From Candidatus Zixiibacteriota bacterium (GTDB lineage Bacteria; Zixibacteria; MSB-5A5; WJJR01), in NCBI GenBank assembly GCA_036397555.1, contig DASWIS010000020.1:1-64000 (forward strand): a stretch of 64,000 nucleotides of DNA, in the 5' to 3' direction. Made by a program: the position numbers and the translations under genes. Numbering within the stretch: the first letter of the stretch is position 1; each line of letters begins with the position of its first letter. A model generated the notes under the pieces. The model was given only the letters and a program-made list of their open reading frames with translations. It was not told the origin of the DNA and made no database searches. Positions 1-9,400 of the stretch are shown here, in pieces.

Positions 1-81
1 CCGGTGCGCCTGGCTCCATTCTCCGATCCCGACGGCAATGAACTGTACTTCTGCGAATACAAACCACAGGATGAATCATGA
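1..81 (+). CDS. C-terminal end of a VOC (glyoxalase/dioxygenase-fold) family protein, 5' truncated by window
   Basis: Frame 1 is open from the first base to TGA at 79-81 and gives the last 26 residues of a protein. The stretch reading FSDPDGNELYF is the typical last beta-strand motif of vicinal-oxygen-chelate proteins, where the Glu is commonly a metal ligand. The stop overlaps the start of the next gene (ATGA), so the two are probably co-transcribed. Only the tail is visible, so the reaction cannot be named. Confidence 0.55.
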   Translation, partial: PVRLAPFSDPDGNELYFCEYKPQDES

Positions 82-1850
82 CCACTCTGCGACGCATGAA
101 ATTGTGCGCGGCACTTCTGCTGGCGCCGCTTCTATCCGGCTGTGCAAAGACGGAGCCACCGATGGAGCAGCTTGACTTGCTCTACGCCGATTACTGGGAA
201 GACCGCATGGCCCGTAATCCGACGTGGGCGACCTACGAAGGCGATCATCGTTTCGACAGTCTGCTCGAAGATGTGTCGCCTGCGGCAGTCGAGGACGAAC
301 GTCTGGCGCTGCAGGAATTCCGCAAACGCCTCGATGGCATTCGCACCAAGGGCGGGGTCGCCTCCGGCGACCTGAATGTCGAACTCTTCGAGCGCGAGAT
401 CGATCTCGCATTGGAGGACATGCGCTGGAAACGGCACCTGATGCCCGTGTCGCAGCAAAACGGTGTGCACATTTCCTTTCCGGAGCTGATCACCTTCCAC
501 CCATTCGAAACACCGGCCGACTGCGAAAACTTCATCCGTCGGCTGCGCGCGTTTCCGGCCCTCGTCGATCAGACGATCGCCAACATGCGGTCCGGCATGG
601 CCGAAGGATTGGTGCCGGCGCGCGTGATCATGGAGAAAACCGTGCCGCAGATCGAAGCGCAGATCGTCGATGACCCCAACGACAGCCCGCTGGCCGGTGC
701 ACTCGCAGAGATCGATTCGTCGATTGTCGCCGATGACAGACAGGGTATCGCCGACGACATCCTGGCGGCCATCAACGATGACGTCGTCCCCGCGTATCGC
801 AAGCTCGGCGCATTCGTGCGCGATGAGTACCTGCCTGCCTGCCGCGATTCGGTCGGCTGCCATGCATTGCCGGACGGTCGCGAACGGTATGCGTACTTCG
901 CGCGCCGATACACAACGACGAATCTGACGCCCAATGAGATCTTCGAGATCGGACAGCGGGAAGTCGCCTCGATTCGTAGGCAGATGGAGGCGATCAAGGA
1001 CTCGACCGGATTCCGTGGATCGCTTCCGGAGTTCATTGCCCATCTGAAATCCGACCCGACGATGTTTTTCGAGGACAAGGACTCGCTGGTCTCCGGATTC
1101 AAGTCGATCCTCGCAGAGATGGACGGCAAACTCCCCGAACTCTTCGGCCGACTGCCGAAAGCCCCCTACGACTTTCGCGAGATCGAAGAGTTCCGCGCGG
1201 CATCCGCGCCGGCCGCCTACTACTACAGCGCGCCGGAGGATCGTTCGCGCCCGGGGTACTTCTACATCAACACGTATCAGCCGCGCACACGCCCGAAGTA
1301 CACGATGCAGGCGCTCGCCTTCCATGAGGCGGTGCCGGGCCACCATCTGCAAATCGCTATCCAACAGGAATTGGAAGACTTGCCGAAATTCCGCAAGCAG
1401 GGCGGATACACGGCGTTTGTCGAGGGATGGGGACTCTATTCGGAGCGATTGCCCAAGGAAGTCGGTTTCTATGGCGACTGGTACTCGGAGTTTGGACGTC
1501 TGACCTTCGAAGCATGGCGCGCGGTTCGTCTGGTGGTCGACGTCGGTATCCACGACAAGGGGTGGTCGCGCGAGCAGGCGATCGCGTTTTGTCGCGCCAA
1601 TACCGCGCTGACGGATCATGACATCGAGTCGGAAATCGAACGCTACATCGCCTGGCCGGGACAGGCGCTGGCGTACAAGATCGGCCAGTTAAAGATTCTC
1701 GAGCTACGACAGAGGGCCAGGGACACGCTCGGTGCGCGATTCGACATTCGCACGTTCCACGATGAGTTGCTCAGCGATGGCGCATTGCCGTTGGATCTGC
1801 TGGAGGCAAAGATGAGTCGCTGGCTGCAGCGCCAGGTTGAAAGCACGTAG
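78..1850 (+). CDS. DUF885-family lipoprotein, putative metallopeptidase-like
   Basis: 590 residues. The N-terminus is a lipoprotein signal with a basic start, a hydrophobic core and a lipobox ending LSGC at about residue 22, so the protein should be anchored in a membrane facing the periplasm. Around residues 416-423 there is HEAVPGHH, followed about 30 residues later by VEGWGLYSE; both are hallmarks of DUF885 proteins and resemble zinc-peptidase HExxH signatures. The substrate is unknown; peptidase activity is inferred from the motif only. The start overlaps the upstream VOC stop by 4 nt, and the TAG shares a base with the next gene's GTG start. Confidence 0.88.
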   Translation: MTTLRRMKLCAALLLAPLLSGCAKTEPPMEQLDLLYADYWEDRMARNPTWATYEGDHRFDSLLEDVSPAAVEDERLALQEFRKRLDGIRTKGGVASGDLNVELFEREIDLALEDMRWKRHLMPVSQQNGVHISFPELITFHPFETPADCENFIRRLRAFPALVDQTIANMRSGMAEGLVPARVIMEKTVPQIEAQIVDDPNDSPLAGALAEIDSSIVADDRQGIADDILAAINDDVVPAYRKLGAFVRDEYLPACRDSVGCHALPDGRERYAYFARRYTTTNLTPNEIFEIGQREVASIRRQMEAIKDSTGFRGSLPEFIAHLKSDPTMFFEDKDSLVSGFKSILAEMDGKLPELFGRLPKAPYDFREIEEFRAASAPAAYYYSAPEDRSRPGYFYINTYQPRTRPKYTMQALAFHEAVPGHHLQIAIQQELEDLPKFRKQGGYTAFVEGWGLYSERLPKEVGFYGDWYSEFGRLTFEAWRAVRLVVDVGIHDKGWSREQAIAFCRANTALTDHDIESEIERYIAWPGQALAYKIGQLKILELRQRARDTLGARFDIRTFHDELLSDGALPLDLLEAKMSRWLQRQVEST

Positions 1851-2845
1851 TGCCGCACCAGGCGTCCACGGAAGAGACGACCGGGGCGGCCGCGACGGCC
1901 GCCCTTTCTCATTCGCCCGCGCAGCCCGCCGGTGTCTCGACGCTGGTGGGCGTGATTTTTGTCCTGGCGGCGATCACATCCTGGGGCGCGAATTTCCCGT
2001 ACACGAAAATCGTCCTGGCCAAGCTCTCATCGCCGGTCTTTCTGGTTTTGCGCTTTGGCATAGGGGCGATCACGCTGACGCTGTTATCGTTTGCGACACG
2101 ACGCACCCAACGCCCTGCGCGCAAGGACTGGGGCATCATCCTCGGCGCGGCCCTTGTCGGAATCGTTCTGCATCAATGGACACAATTGACCGGGCTGCGC
2201 TTCACCTCGGCCACGAACACCGGTTGGATACTGACGCTCATTCCGCCCGTCACGGGTCTGATGGCATGGAGCTTTTTGCGCGAGCGCGTCACAAAGCGTC
2301 AACTGACCGGGCTGGCGATTGCGCTGATCGGCGTGACGCTCTTCATAGCGAGGGGACAATGGCAATCATTGTCGATGATCGGCAACCGGGGCGATCTGCT
2401 GGTGTTTCTCTCGGTGTTCACGTGGTCGGGATACACGGTCATGACGCGCGCGCGGCTGTCGCACTATGACCCGCTGCCGCTGACGGCGCTTCACATGACC
2501 CTGGGCTTTGTCGCGTTTTTGGCCGTGGGGGCCGGGAATCTGCCCGAACAAATCGGTCGGTTGACGATGCGCGAGTGGGTCATCGTCGCCGCCATTGGCC
2601 TCGTCCCCTCGGGGCTGGCGTATTACTGGTGGAATGCGGGATTGGCCCGATTGGGATCGTTGAACACGAGCATGTTCATCTTCATCGAAGCAGTGGTTGC
2701 CTCGGCGGCCGGATGGGTCCTCTTGGGCGAACAGTTCACGCGTTCGATGGCGATCTGGGCGATTGTGATTTTTGTCGGAGTGGCGATCGCGCAGACGCAA
2801 CGGACAGGATTATCCCCGTCTGCCCGGAATGACCGTGCCGCGTGA
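1850..2845 (+). CDS. EamA/DMT-family transporter
   Basis: 331 residues with about ten hydrophobic segments forming two EamA repeats, the usual size for the drug/metabolite transporter superfamily. The first repeat starts with a TSWGANFPYTKI-type motif common at helix 1 of these proteins; the second repeat carries GLVPSGLAYYWW. It is an inner-membrane carrier or exporter of small metabolites; the substrate cannot be predicted. The GTG start at 1850 overlaps the DUF885 stop by one base, so translation is probably coupled. Confidence 0.88.
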   Translation: MPHQASTEETTGAAATAALSHSPAQPAGVSTLVGVIFVLAAITSWGANFPYTKIVLAKLSSPVFLVLRFGIGAITLTLLSFATRRTQRPARKDWGIILGAALVGIVLHQWTQLTGLRFTSATNTGWILTLIPPVTGLMAWSFLRERVTKRQLTGLAIALIGVTLFIARGQWQSLSMIGNRGDLLVFLSVFTWSGYTVMTRARLSHYDPLPLTALHMTLGFVAFLAVGAGNLPEQIGRLTMREWVIVAAIGLVPSGLAYYWWNAGLARLGSLNTSMFIFIEAVVASAAGWVLLGEQFTRSMAIWAIVIFVGVAIAQTQRTGLSPSARNDRAA

Positions 2846-2856
2846 TGGGACGCGCG

Positions 2857-4872
2857 TCACTTCAGCAACAACACCTTTCGCACGACGTGATCGTCACCGA
2901 CACTGATGCGAACGAAGTAAACACCCGACGGCGCCGGGGCGCCGTGAGAGTCCGCGCCCTGCCACGTCAGGTGCTGCGTGCCCGAACCCTGGTAGCCGTC
3001 GACCAGCGTTGCCACAAACCGTCCGAGCACATCATAGACTTCGGCCGAAACGGACCCCGGGGCGCTCAATTCGTATGGGACTGTCATCGCCGCGTTGAAG
3101 GGATTGGGTCTTCCCTCGCCAACGCGGATGCGGGCGCGCTTGTCTCTTGTTTCCTCATGGGGAGCGGCAATCGCAGGAACTGGGCCGCTGAAGAGAATTA
3201 CGCAGTCGGAGCCCTCAACAGGCAGGCCCCCCTTGGTCGTTCCCGTCAACGGCAATGAGCGTTGCTCACCATCGTCAAAGTCGCCGATGGCCGCAAACAA
3301 CGCGCTGCGTTCGAATCCTAAGATCAGGTCGGTGTCGCCGTCAGAGAGTGTGTCGCCACAGGGGCAGCGCCCGGCTTCAGCGGGGACCGGACCACCACGA
3401 TCGTCGAGAACGACGGACTGCGCACCGACACCGGCCAGCAGCAGTGACGCAAAGTTCAGCTCTGTTACGTCGAAACCCGGCCTGCCCCACACCGCAGCGC
3501 GTACGAGGTCGGGCCCGTATGCAATCGACGTGGAACGCGGTGCTATGATCCCTGCATCGGGATGCTGATTGAGATGATTCGGACAGTCTCCAGGCAGCAG
3601 GTCCAAATCGGCCCGCGCAGGAACCGAGAACCCGAAGACATACAAAGCCCGTGCCAGACGCGCACTTTCCTTAAGGTCGGCGACGGATGCGATCCCGTCC
3701 GCCCCTTGGCCGACCAACACCGCATAGTCGATGCGCTGTTGATCTCCCGGCGCCATGTCGAATGGTCCGACCGTCACCATCATGCGCCGATCTGAGGGGT
3801 TGGTGTCGATCCAGCCGGTGCCCGCTACCGGATCGCCGCTGTAGATAAACGGCGTTTCCTCGCCGGCAAACGGATCGTACTGCGGCTCGCCGTTGCGGTT
3901 GTATCCCTGCATCAGGTCGACGGCGACAACATCGCTGTGCGGGTCCTGACCGTTGCGGTACGTGTTGAGAGCCGCCAACGGCGGACCATCGAGAATCTGG
4001 ATGCCGACAGCAGGCGGCGACGCCCCATAGACAGCATCGTCGCCGTCGTTGTAAGTGTATCCCATCGCCAGTTCACTGTCGCAGCCGAACAAGTCATCGG
4101 CGCCGTTGCCGATATCGGCATCCGCCCAGAGTGTCGCATGCGTCCGGATCAACGTGCTGTCTCCCTTGTTGATCAGAATCAGTCGTCCAAAAATCATGCG
4201 CCCGATGCGTCCGGCGCGGCCAAACCCCCAGACCGTCGACTGTACCTCCAGGCCCAGCATTCGTGTCGGGCCGCTGCCGGTACCGCTGCTGCGGCGCGAC
4301 GGATCGGTGTCATTGAACACCGACCAAAGAGTCTGATCGCCCAATATCAGCGGCGCTAGATGCCCGTCGCCGTCGAGCACCGGAAAACTGTCTGCGTCGA
4401 CGAGCATCGGCGCGCCATCGTGAGACGGCCACTCGGCATAGTCGGGATTGTTCCCGTGCGTGTCGCCGCGATTGATCTTGTAGACGCGAAAGCTGTCGTT
4501 GTCCGTCAGAAACGTACCATTCTGCATCGGTCCCGGCGCGTAGTCGAATCCGTAATCGGCGGCCGAGACGACCACGCTTTTCCCGACCAACGCCTCGAGC
4601 CACAATCCGCCGGCAAACATGACCGGCATCGCGGTTCCACGCGGGAAGAACATCCCATACCCCCCGGCGCCGAACACGCCGGTCGGGTCGAATCCAAACG
4701 ATCCGACATTCGAGACGGCCATCAGGAGTTCGTTCGCGTCGAAGGCGGTCGACAGATCGGCCGTCTTCGGATGCGGCGATCGTGTGTCCGAATCGGGCGC
4801 AGCGGCGCCGGCGATCACAGGCATTATGACCGCAGCCGCAAGGCCCAGACAGAACAATCGTGGAGGCGTCAT
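2857..4872 (-). CDS. Large secreted protein with C-terminal FlgD-like / type A sorting domain
   Basis: 671 residues with a cleavable signal peptide (hydrophobic core at about residues 8-23). The bulk contains no domain I can name. The last 85 residues show RPNPFNAAMTVPYEL, then YDVLGRFVATL, then PSGVYFVRI and end VRKVLLLK, the signature of FlgD-Ig-like C-terminal domains that act as sorting or anchoring signals in FCB-group bacteria. It is likely exported and cell-surface associated. It lies convergent to the EamA gene and 39 bp downstream of the lysyl-oxidase-like gene on the same strand, so the two may form one unit. Confidence 0.8.
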   Translation of the reverse strand: MTPPRLFCLGLAAAVIMPVIAGAAAPDSDTRSPHPKTADLSTAFDANELLMAVSNVGSFGFDPTGVFGAGGYGMFFPRGTAMPVMFAGGLWLEALVGKSVVVSAADYGFDYAPGPMQNGTFLTDNDSFRVYKINRGDTHGNNPDYAEWPSHDGAPMLVDADSFPVLDGDGHLAPLILGDQTLWSVFNDTDPSRRSSGTGSGPTRMLGLEVQSTVWGFGRAGRIGRMIFGRLILINKGDSTLIRTHATLWADADIGNGADDLFGCDSELAMGYTYNDGDDAVYGASPPAVGIQILDGPPLAALNTYRNGQDPHSDVVAVDLMQGYNRNGEPQYDPFAGEETPFIYSGDPVAGTGWIDTNPSDRRMMVTVGPFDMAPGDQQRIDYAVLVGQGADGIASVADLKESARLARALYVFGFSVPARADLDLLPGDCPNHLNQHPDAGIIAPRSTSIAYGPDLVRAAVWGRPGFDVTELNFASLLLAGVGAQSVVLDDRGGPVPAEAGRCPCGDTLSDGDTDLILGFERSALFAAIGDFDDGEQRSLPLTGTTKGGLPVEGSDCVILFSGPVPAIAAPHEETRDKRARIRVGEGRPNPFNAAMTVPYELSAPGSVSAEVYDVLGRFVATLVDGYQGSGTQHLTWQGADSHGAPAPSGVYFVRISVGDDHVVRKVLLLK

Positions 4873-4911
4873 GATTTCTCGCGTTCCCGCGCGAGGGAAA
4901 TCGGACCGCAG

Positions 4912-6699
4912 TTATTCGCACCCGGTCGGGTACGGATTACAGTCGCAAGGATTGCAGAACGCCGCCGTGCCGTTACGGAAGGCGACATCGACGAGTTGCG
5001 TGACATCATGCACCGTGACCACGCCGTCACAGTTGACATCGGCACGCCCGCCCGGATCGTGCGGACACTCAGGATCGAGGATTGTCGTGCCGTTGCGGAA
5101 GGCGACATCGACCGCCAACGCCACATCAAAAACATCGGTCACACCGTTCGGGTAAGGATCGCCGTGACGCACGCAGCCGATCTGATCGGGATCGTAGAAG
5201 TAGGGACAGACGTCCTGAAAGTCGAACACCCCGTCCCCATCGGAATCGGTCGCCGCCGTAAACGTCACCGTACCGTCGGACCAATCGCCGACCGTGGTGC
5301 CGCCGTCGGTGCACGCGCCGTAGACATAATATGTCCCGGCAGGAAACTCCGCGGAATTGACGACATGGAACCCCTGTGCACCGGGAACGAAGATTCCGTT
5401 TTCCAGCATCACTTCATTGCCGTCGAGCGTGGCGGCGGCGTTGACATACACCGTCACCCAGGTCGAATCCGCTTCGCTGTCGATGACGGTCCAGGTCGCG
5501 GTATACGTTTCGAAGCCGTGAATCCGTTCGACGTCCCCGGTGGGCGGATCGATCATCGTGATTACCGGCGGCGTATTGGACGGCGGATCGACGGTCAGCG
5601 AATACAACGGGTTGGTGGCGCCGTTGAATCCGTAGGCACGGATGATGTACCACCCCTCGGCGCGGCCGTTCATCGAGATCGTCTCGCTGTTGGTCACCCC
5701 GGTGGATTGCGACAGGACCTGGCCGGCGGCATTCAGCAACTGCATGTCCAAATCACCCATCGCGTGCTGGAAGTTGATGCGCACGAAGTCGGATCCGGTC
5801 CCGGTGTGATTGGAATAGAACTGAAAGTAATCGTCGTTGCCCGGCTCGTGGATCGACAAGTCATAAACCGTGATCTGCGGATCGCACGGTCCGAGGTTGG
5901 GGCTGTTCGGCTGTCCCGGCGGCCGGGCCGCCAGCGATCCGACATTGTCATTGGGTTCATAGGAGTCGGGCAAGAGCCCATTCGTTCCAATGACCACTTT
6001 GATGCGCGCGATGTTGTTGGTCTCGTCGGACTCAACGACGCTGTTGTCGGGGTCGACCTCCGATTCGAGCCAATACACGCCTTCGGGGATGTCAGTGATG
6101 TCGATGTTTTGATTGGCGAGTGTTTTGGTGTAGACGTCAATCCAGCCGACGGAGATTCCCTGCACGAGATTGTCGCAGGTGAAGAACTCGCCGGCGGGAT
6201 TGTAATTGGGCAGCGTGTTGTCGTAGACCGACAAATCCGCGAGGCAGAAGCTGGTCTTCTCGCTTTCGCCTAGCACGTCGCCGACACCATTGCCCGGAAG
6301 CACGACCCGCAGGCGATAGGCGCTCCATCCCTCGAAATGCGTGTGGCTGTGTCCCGGATGATAGACGAAGACTCCGGCCAGCGTGTCGTAGTAGCTGCCG
6401 TCGCTGCGGAAAATACGCTGATTGACCGTGATGCCCTCGACGGTCGGCGGCCAGACCCCGCGCAACATGAGCTTCCCCGCGCCGATGTTGGCGGTGCCGT
6501 TGTTGAGGCGCAGGTGCGTCCGACCAGGGATGATGTTGGTGGAGATGTCGTTGTTGTAGAGGTCCGATTCGCGCACGATGATATCGGGCAACAAATCGAC
6601 GACCTGAGCTTCAGAATCGGAAGGGGTCAGCCCCACGGCCAAGGCCAGCGTCATGACCCGACGAACAATCCTTATGGCGTGCGACCGTCTGCGATGCAT
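4912..6699 (-). CDS. Secreted lysyl-oxidase-like protein with pre-peptidase-like and dockerin-type repeats
   Basis: 595 residues from the ATG at 6699; a longer frame reaches 6870 but its extra 57 residues look non-coding and precede the signal peptide. After the signal, residues about 35-235 match the lysyl oxidase family: LLPDIIV near the start, the copper-site-like HSHTHFEGW, SFCLADL, CDNLVQGISVGW, and a CARDB-like end with YWLESEVDPDNSVVESDETNN. A region like bacterial pre-peptidase C-terminal domains follows, then an EF-hand-like DSDGDGVFDFQDV and two dockerin-like repeats of the DVFDVALAVDVAFRNGT type ending in a Cys-rich tail. It is probably extracellular. Amine oxidase activity is inferred from family only. 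Confidence 0.85.
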   Translation of the reverse strand: MHRRRSHAIRIVRRVMTLALAVGLTPSDSEAQVVDLLPDIIVRESDLYNNDISTNIIPGRTHLRLNNGTANIGAGKLMLRGVWPPTVEGITVNQRIFRSDGSYYDTLAGVFVYHPGHSHTHFEGWSAYRLRVVLPGNGVGDVLGESEKTSFCLADLSVYDNTLPNYNPAGEFFTCDNLVQGISVGWIDVYTKTLANQNIDITDIPEGVYWLESEVDPDNSVVESDETNNIARIKVVIGTNGLLPDSYEPNDNVGSLAARPPGQPNSPNLGPCDPQITVYDLSIHEPGNDDYFQFYSNHTGTGSDFVRINFQHAMGDLDMQLLNAAGQVLSQSTGVTNSETISMNGRAEGWYIIRAYGFNGATNPLYSLTVDPPSNTPPVITMIDPPTGDVERIHGFETYTATWTVIDSEADSTWVTVYVNAAATLDGNEVMLENGIFVPGAQGFHVVNSAEFPAGTYYVYGACTDGGTTVGDWSDGTVTFTAATDSDGDGVFDFQDVCPYFYDPDQIGCVRHGDPYPNGVTDVFDVALAVDVAFRNGTTILDPECPHDPGGRADVNCDGVVTVHDVTQLVDVAFRNGTAAFCNPCDCNPYPTGCE

Positions 6700-7018
6700 C
6701 TTAGGAACCCGACAATGCTGTCTCTGAATTGGAAAAGGAAACGTACGCCCCGATCTCTTCACACCATGCCAAGATAACAATTTTGCGTCCTTTGACAATG
6801 ATCGGCATCGCGATGGGGCAGACGCGCCGAACCAATCCGATTCTTCCGATCCCAAAGCTGATGCCCCCAAACGGGTTACTCTGGAGGCGTCAACGGCCTA
6901 CGGAGCGGATCGGGACTGTCAAAAGCTCACAGGCAACCACTGGCAGTGACCATCGCCATTGATCCGTTCGCGTATCTGTGATACTGTGCACGTGCCCGAC
7001 CGCATCGGATCCAGACAC
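6700..7018. other. Divergent intergenic region
   Basis: 319 bp between the starts of the lysyl-oxidase-like gene (minus) and the exporter gene (plus). It should hold promoters for both. A TTTGACA sits near 6789-6796 on the plus strand but no convincing -10 follows at 16-18 bp. I see no hairpin terminator, repeat or small gene. Confidence 0.5.
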
Positions 7019-9400
7019 ATGGTGCACCCCAAACACCGACTTGTCCGGCTCGCCGTCAATCACCCTCGCATGGTGATCGGCGTTGCGGTCGTCATCACGA
7101 TCCTGCTGGCCATCCCGATTCCCTTTGCCGTCATCGACACCGATCCGGAAAACATGCTGGCCGCCGATGAGCCGGTGCGCCTGGCACATCATCGGATCAA
7201 GGAGGAATTCGACCTCTCCGACTTTCTCGTGTTGGGCTTTGTCGACGACAAGGAGCTGCTGACACCGGTATTTAACGACAAACTGGCAGCTCTGGTGACG
7301 GTCATCGAGGAGATGGAGGGCGTCGTGGTCGGCGATGTCTGGGCGCCATCGACGCTGGACGACATTTACCGAACGCCCGACAGTATGCTGGTCGTCGGCC
7401 CTTTGATGCAGGATCGCCAGGGTTGGGGCTCCCACCAGCCGTCGCCGGCCGAGAAGATCCGGCAAAACCCGATCCTTCGGGGCAAAGTCGCCTCCGACGA
7501 CGGTCTGGCGGCCGCGGTCTATATCCCGCTGGAGTCGAAATCGTACGCGCACGATGTCGCCGAACACATCCATGAATGGATCACGGCAGACAGCGGATTT
7601 CCCGCATTCCATCTCGCCGGTCTGCCGGTCGCCGAGGAAACGTTCGGCAAACAGATGTTTCGCCAAATGGGCATCGCCGCTCCGGCCGCCGGTCTGCTGA
7701 TCTTCCTGCTGATGCTGGTTTTCTTCCGCCGCCTCTCGGTCGTGGCCGCCCCGATGATCGTCGCCATGATGACGGTCATCTGGACGATGGGGCTGTTGGT
7801 CGCCGCCGGATTCACCCTGCACATCATGAGTTCGATGATCCCGATTTTTCTGATGCCGATCGCGGTGCTCGATTCGATTCACCTCCTCTCGGAATTCCAC
7901 GACCGCTACCAAAGATCCACGGGCGCCGGCGATGCCATTACCGGGACGATGAATGAATTGTATTCACCGATGTTGCTGACCTCTTTGACCACCTTTGTGG
8001 GATTTGTCTCGCTGGTCAGCGCGCCGATCCCGCCGGTGCGCGTCTTCGGCGTTTTCGTCGCGCTGGGTGTGGCGATTGCGTTCGTACTGACAGTCACATT
8101 CAACACGGCCTATGCAATTCTGCTGCCGTCGCGCACGCTGACCAACTTCGGCCGCCAGGACGAAGGCGGATCCCTCCTGGGACGAGTGCTCCCGCGCGTG
8201 GGGCGGCTGGCGATGCGCGCGCGCCATGCGGTGCTGATCGGTTCGGCCGCACTGATCGCGCTCGCCTTCATAGGCATCACCCGCATTGAAATTAACGACA
8301 ACCCGACCAAGTGGTTTAAGCCGTCGCATCCGATCCGGATCGCCGACGATCAACTGGGCCGGCACCTGGCAGGACCGTATCTGGCGTACCTGGAATTCGA
8401 CGCGACCGACACCCCCGCAGGGACCGTCAAGGATGCGGCCGTGCTGCGGCAGATGGAGGGACTGCAGCGGCGACTGGACCAGATGCCGCAGGTCGGCAGC
8501 ACGACCGGGATCACCGATATCGTCAAGAAAGTCCGCTACGAATTGAAAAACGGCGATTCCGCTTATTACGCGATCCCCGACGGCTCCGATGAAATCGCGC
8601 AAGAGCTGTTTCTCTACGAAGCCGCCGGGGGCGATCCCGGCGATCTCTTCAAGTTCATCACCCCCGATGGCGCCAAGGCGGCGCTCTGGGTGCAGATGCG
8701 CGACGGCGACAATCGCTCGGTGCGGGCGGTGGTCGACGCGGCCGCTCAGTTCAACGCGCAATCCCCGCCTCCTGCCGGGCTCGATTTTGCCTGGGGCGGA
8801 CTCAGCTATGTCAACGTGATCTGGCAGGAGAAGATGGTCTCCGGCATGCGCAACGCGCTGCTGGGCTCGTTCGCCGTTGTGCTGATCATGATGATCCTGT
8901 TGTTGCGCTCCGTATCGCTCGGTCTGATCTCGATGGTGCCGTTGTCGCTGACCATTACGGTTGTCTACGGTGCGATCGGCTGGATCGGCAAGCCGTACGA
9001 CATGCCGATCGCGATCCTTTCGTCGCTGACATTGGGGCTCTCGATCGACTTTGCGATCCACTTTCTCAAACGCGGGCAGGATTTGTTTGCGCAAAACGGT
9101 TCTCTGCGCGCCACGCTCGAAGCCCTGTTCGAAGAACCGGCGCGCGCCATCGCGCGCAATATCTTCGTTATCGCTTTGGGATTTGTCCCGCTGCTGTTTT
9201 CCGACCTGGTGCCGTATGTCACTGTCGGTACGTTTTTTCTGCTGATCATGTTCCTGTCGGGTTTTGCCACGTTTCTGATTCTTCCGGCGTTGATGATGTT
9301 GCGCCGACGGCGCGGCTTCGCCTCCTGGGGACAATCCGTCGAATCGGCCGGCCGACCGGCAGCGGCCTCCGATCCGGTCATCGAGGAGGTCTCATCATGA
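7019..9400 (+). CDS. MMPL/RND-superfamily exporter
   Basis: 793 residues from ATG 7019; the frame is open from TTG 6959 but the first hydrophobic helix begins shortly after residue 10 of the shorter form. Two similar halves each have one N-terminal helix, a large periplasmic loop, then five or six helices. Charged and small-residue-rich helices resemble sterol-sensing or MMPL domains. Such proteins export or shuttle lipids and hydrophobic compounds using proton motive force. The stop overlaps the next start (ATGA), and the following LolA-like and outer-membrane genes suggest a trans-envelope lipid transport unit. Confidence 0.9.
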   Translation: MVHPKHRLVRLAVNHPRMVIGVAVVITILLAIPIPFAVIDTDPENMLAADEPVRLAHHRIKEEFDLSDFLVLGFVDDKELLTPVFNDKLAALVTVIEEMEGVVVGDVWAPSTLDDIYRTPDSMLVVGPLMQDRQGWGSHQPSPAEKIRQNPILRGKVASDDGLAAAVYIPLESKSYAHDVAEHIHEWITADSGFPAFHLAGLPVAEETFGKQMFRQMGIAAPAAGLLIFLLMLVFFRRLSVVAAPMIVAMMTVIWTMGLLVAAGFTLHIMSSMIPIFLMPIAVLDSIHLLSEFHDRYQRSTGAGDAITGTMNELYSPMLLTSLTTFVGFVSLVSAPIPPVRVFGVFVALGVAIAFVLTVTFNTAYAILLPSRTLTNFGRQDEGGSLLGRVLPRVGRLAMRARHAVLIGSAALIALAFIGITRIEINDNPTKWFKPSHPIRIADDQLGRHLAGPYLAYLEFDATDTPAGTVKDAAVLRQMEGLQRRLDQMPQVGSTTGITDIVKKVRYELKNGDSAYYAIPDGSDEIAQELFLYEAAGGDPGDLFKFITPDGAKAALWVQMRDGDNRSVRAVVDAAAQFNAQSPPPAGLDFAWGGLSYVNVIWQEKMVSGMRNALLGSFAVVLIMMILLLRSVSLGLISMVPLSLTITVVYGAIGWIGKPYDMPIAILSSLTLGLSIDFAIHFLKRGQDLFAQNGSLRATLEALFEEPARAIARNIFVIALGFVPLLFSDLVPYVTVGTFFLLIMFLSGFATFLILPALMMLRRRRGFASWGQSVESAGRPAAASDPVIEEVSS

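Noticed and set aside
132-1619. 495-residue frame on the minus strand
   Set aside because: Lies entirely within the DUF885 gene on the other strand, with no motif and no start signal; the plus-strand frame has the signal peptide and the HEAVPGHH motif.
4360-6273. 637-residue open frame on the plus strand
   Set aside because: Antisense to the two secreted-protein genes; composition is biased (Arg/Val/Ile/Asp runs), no ribosome site and no family motif. Long antisense frames are expected at this GC content.
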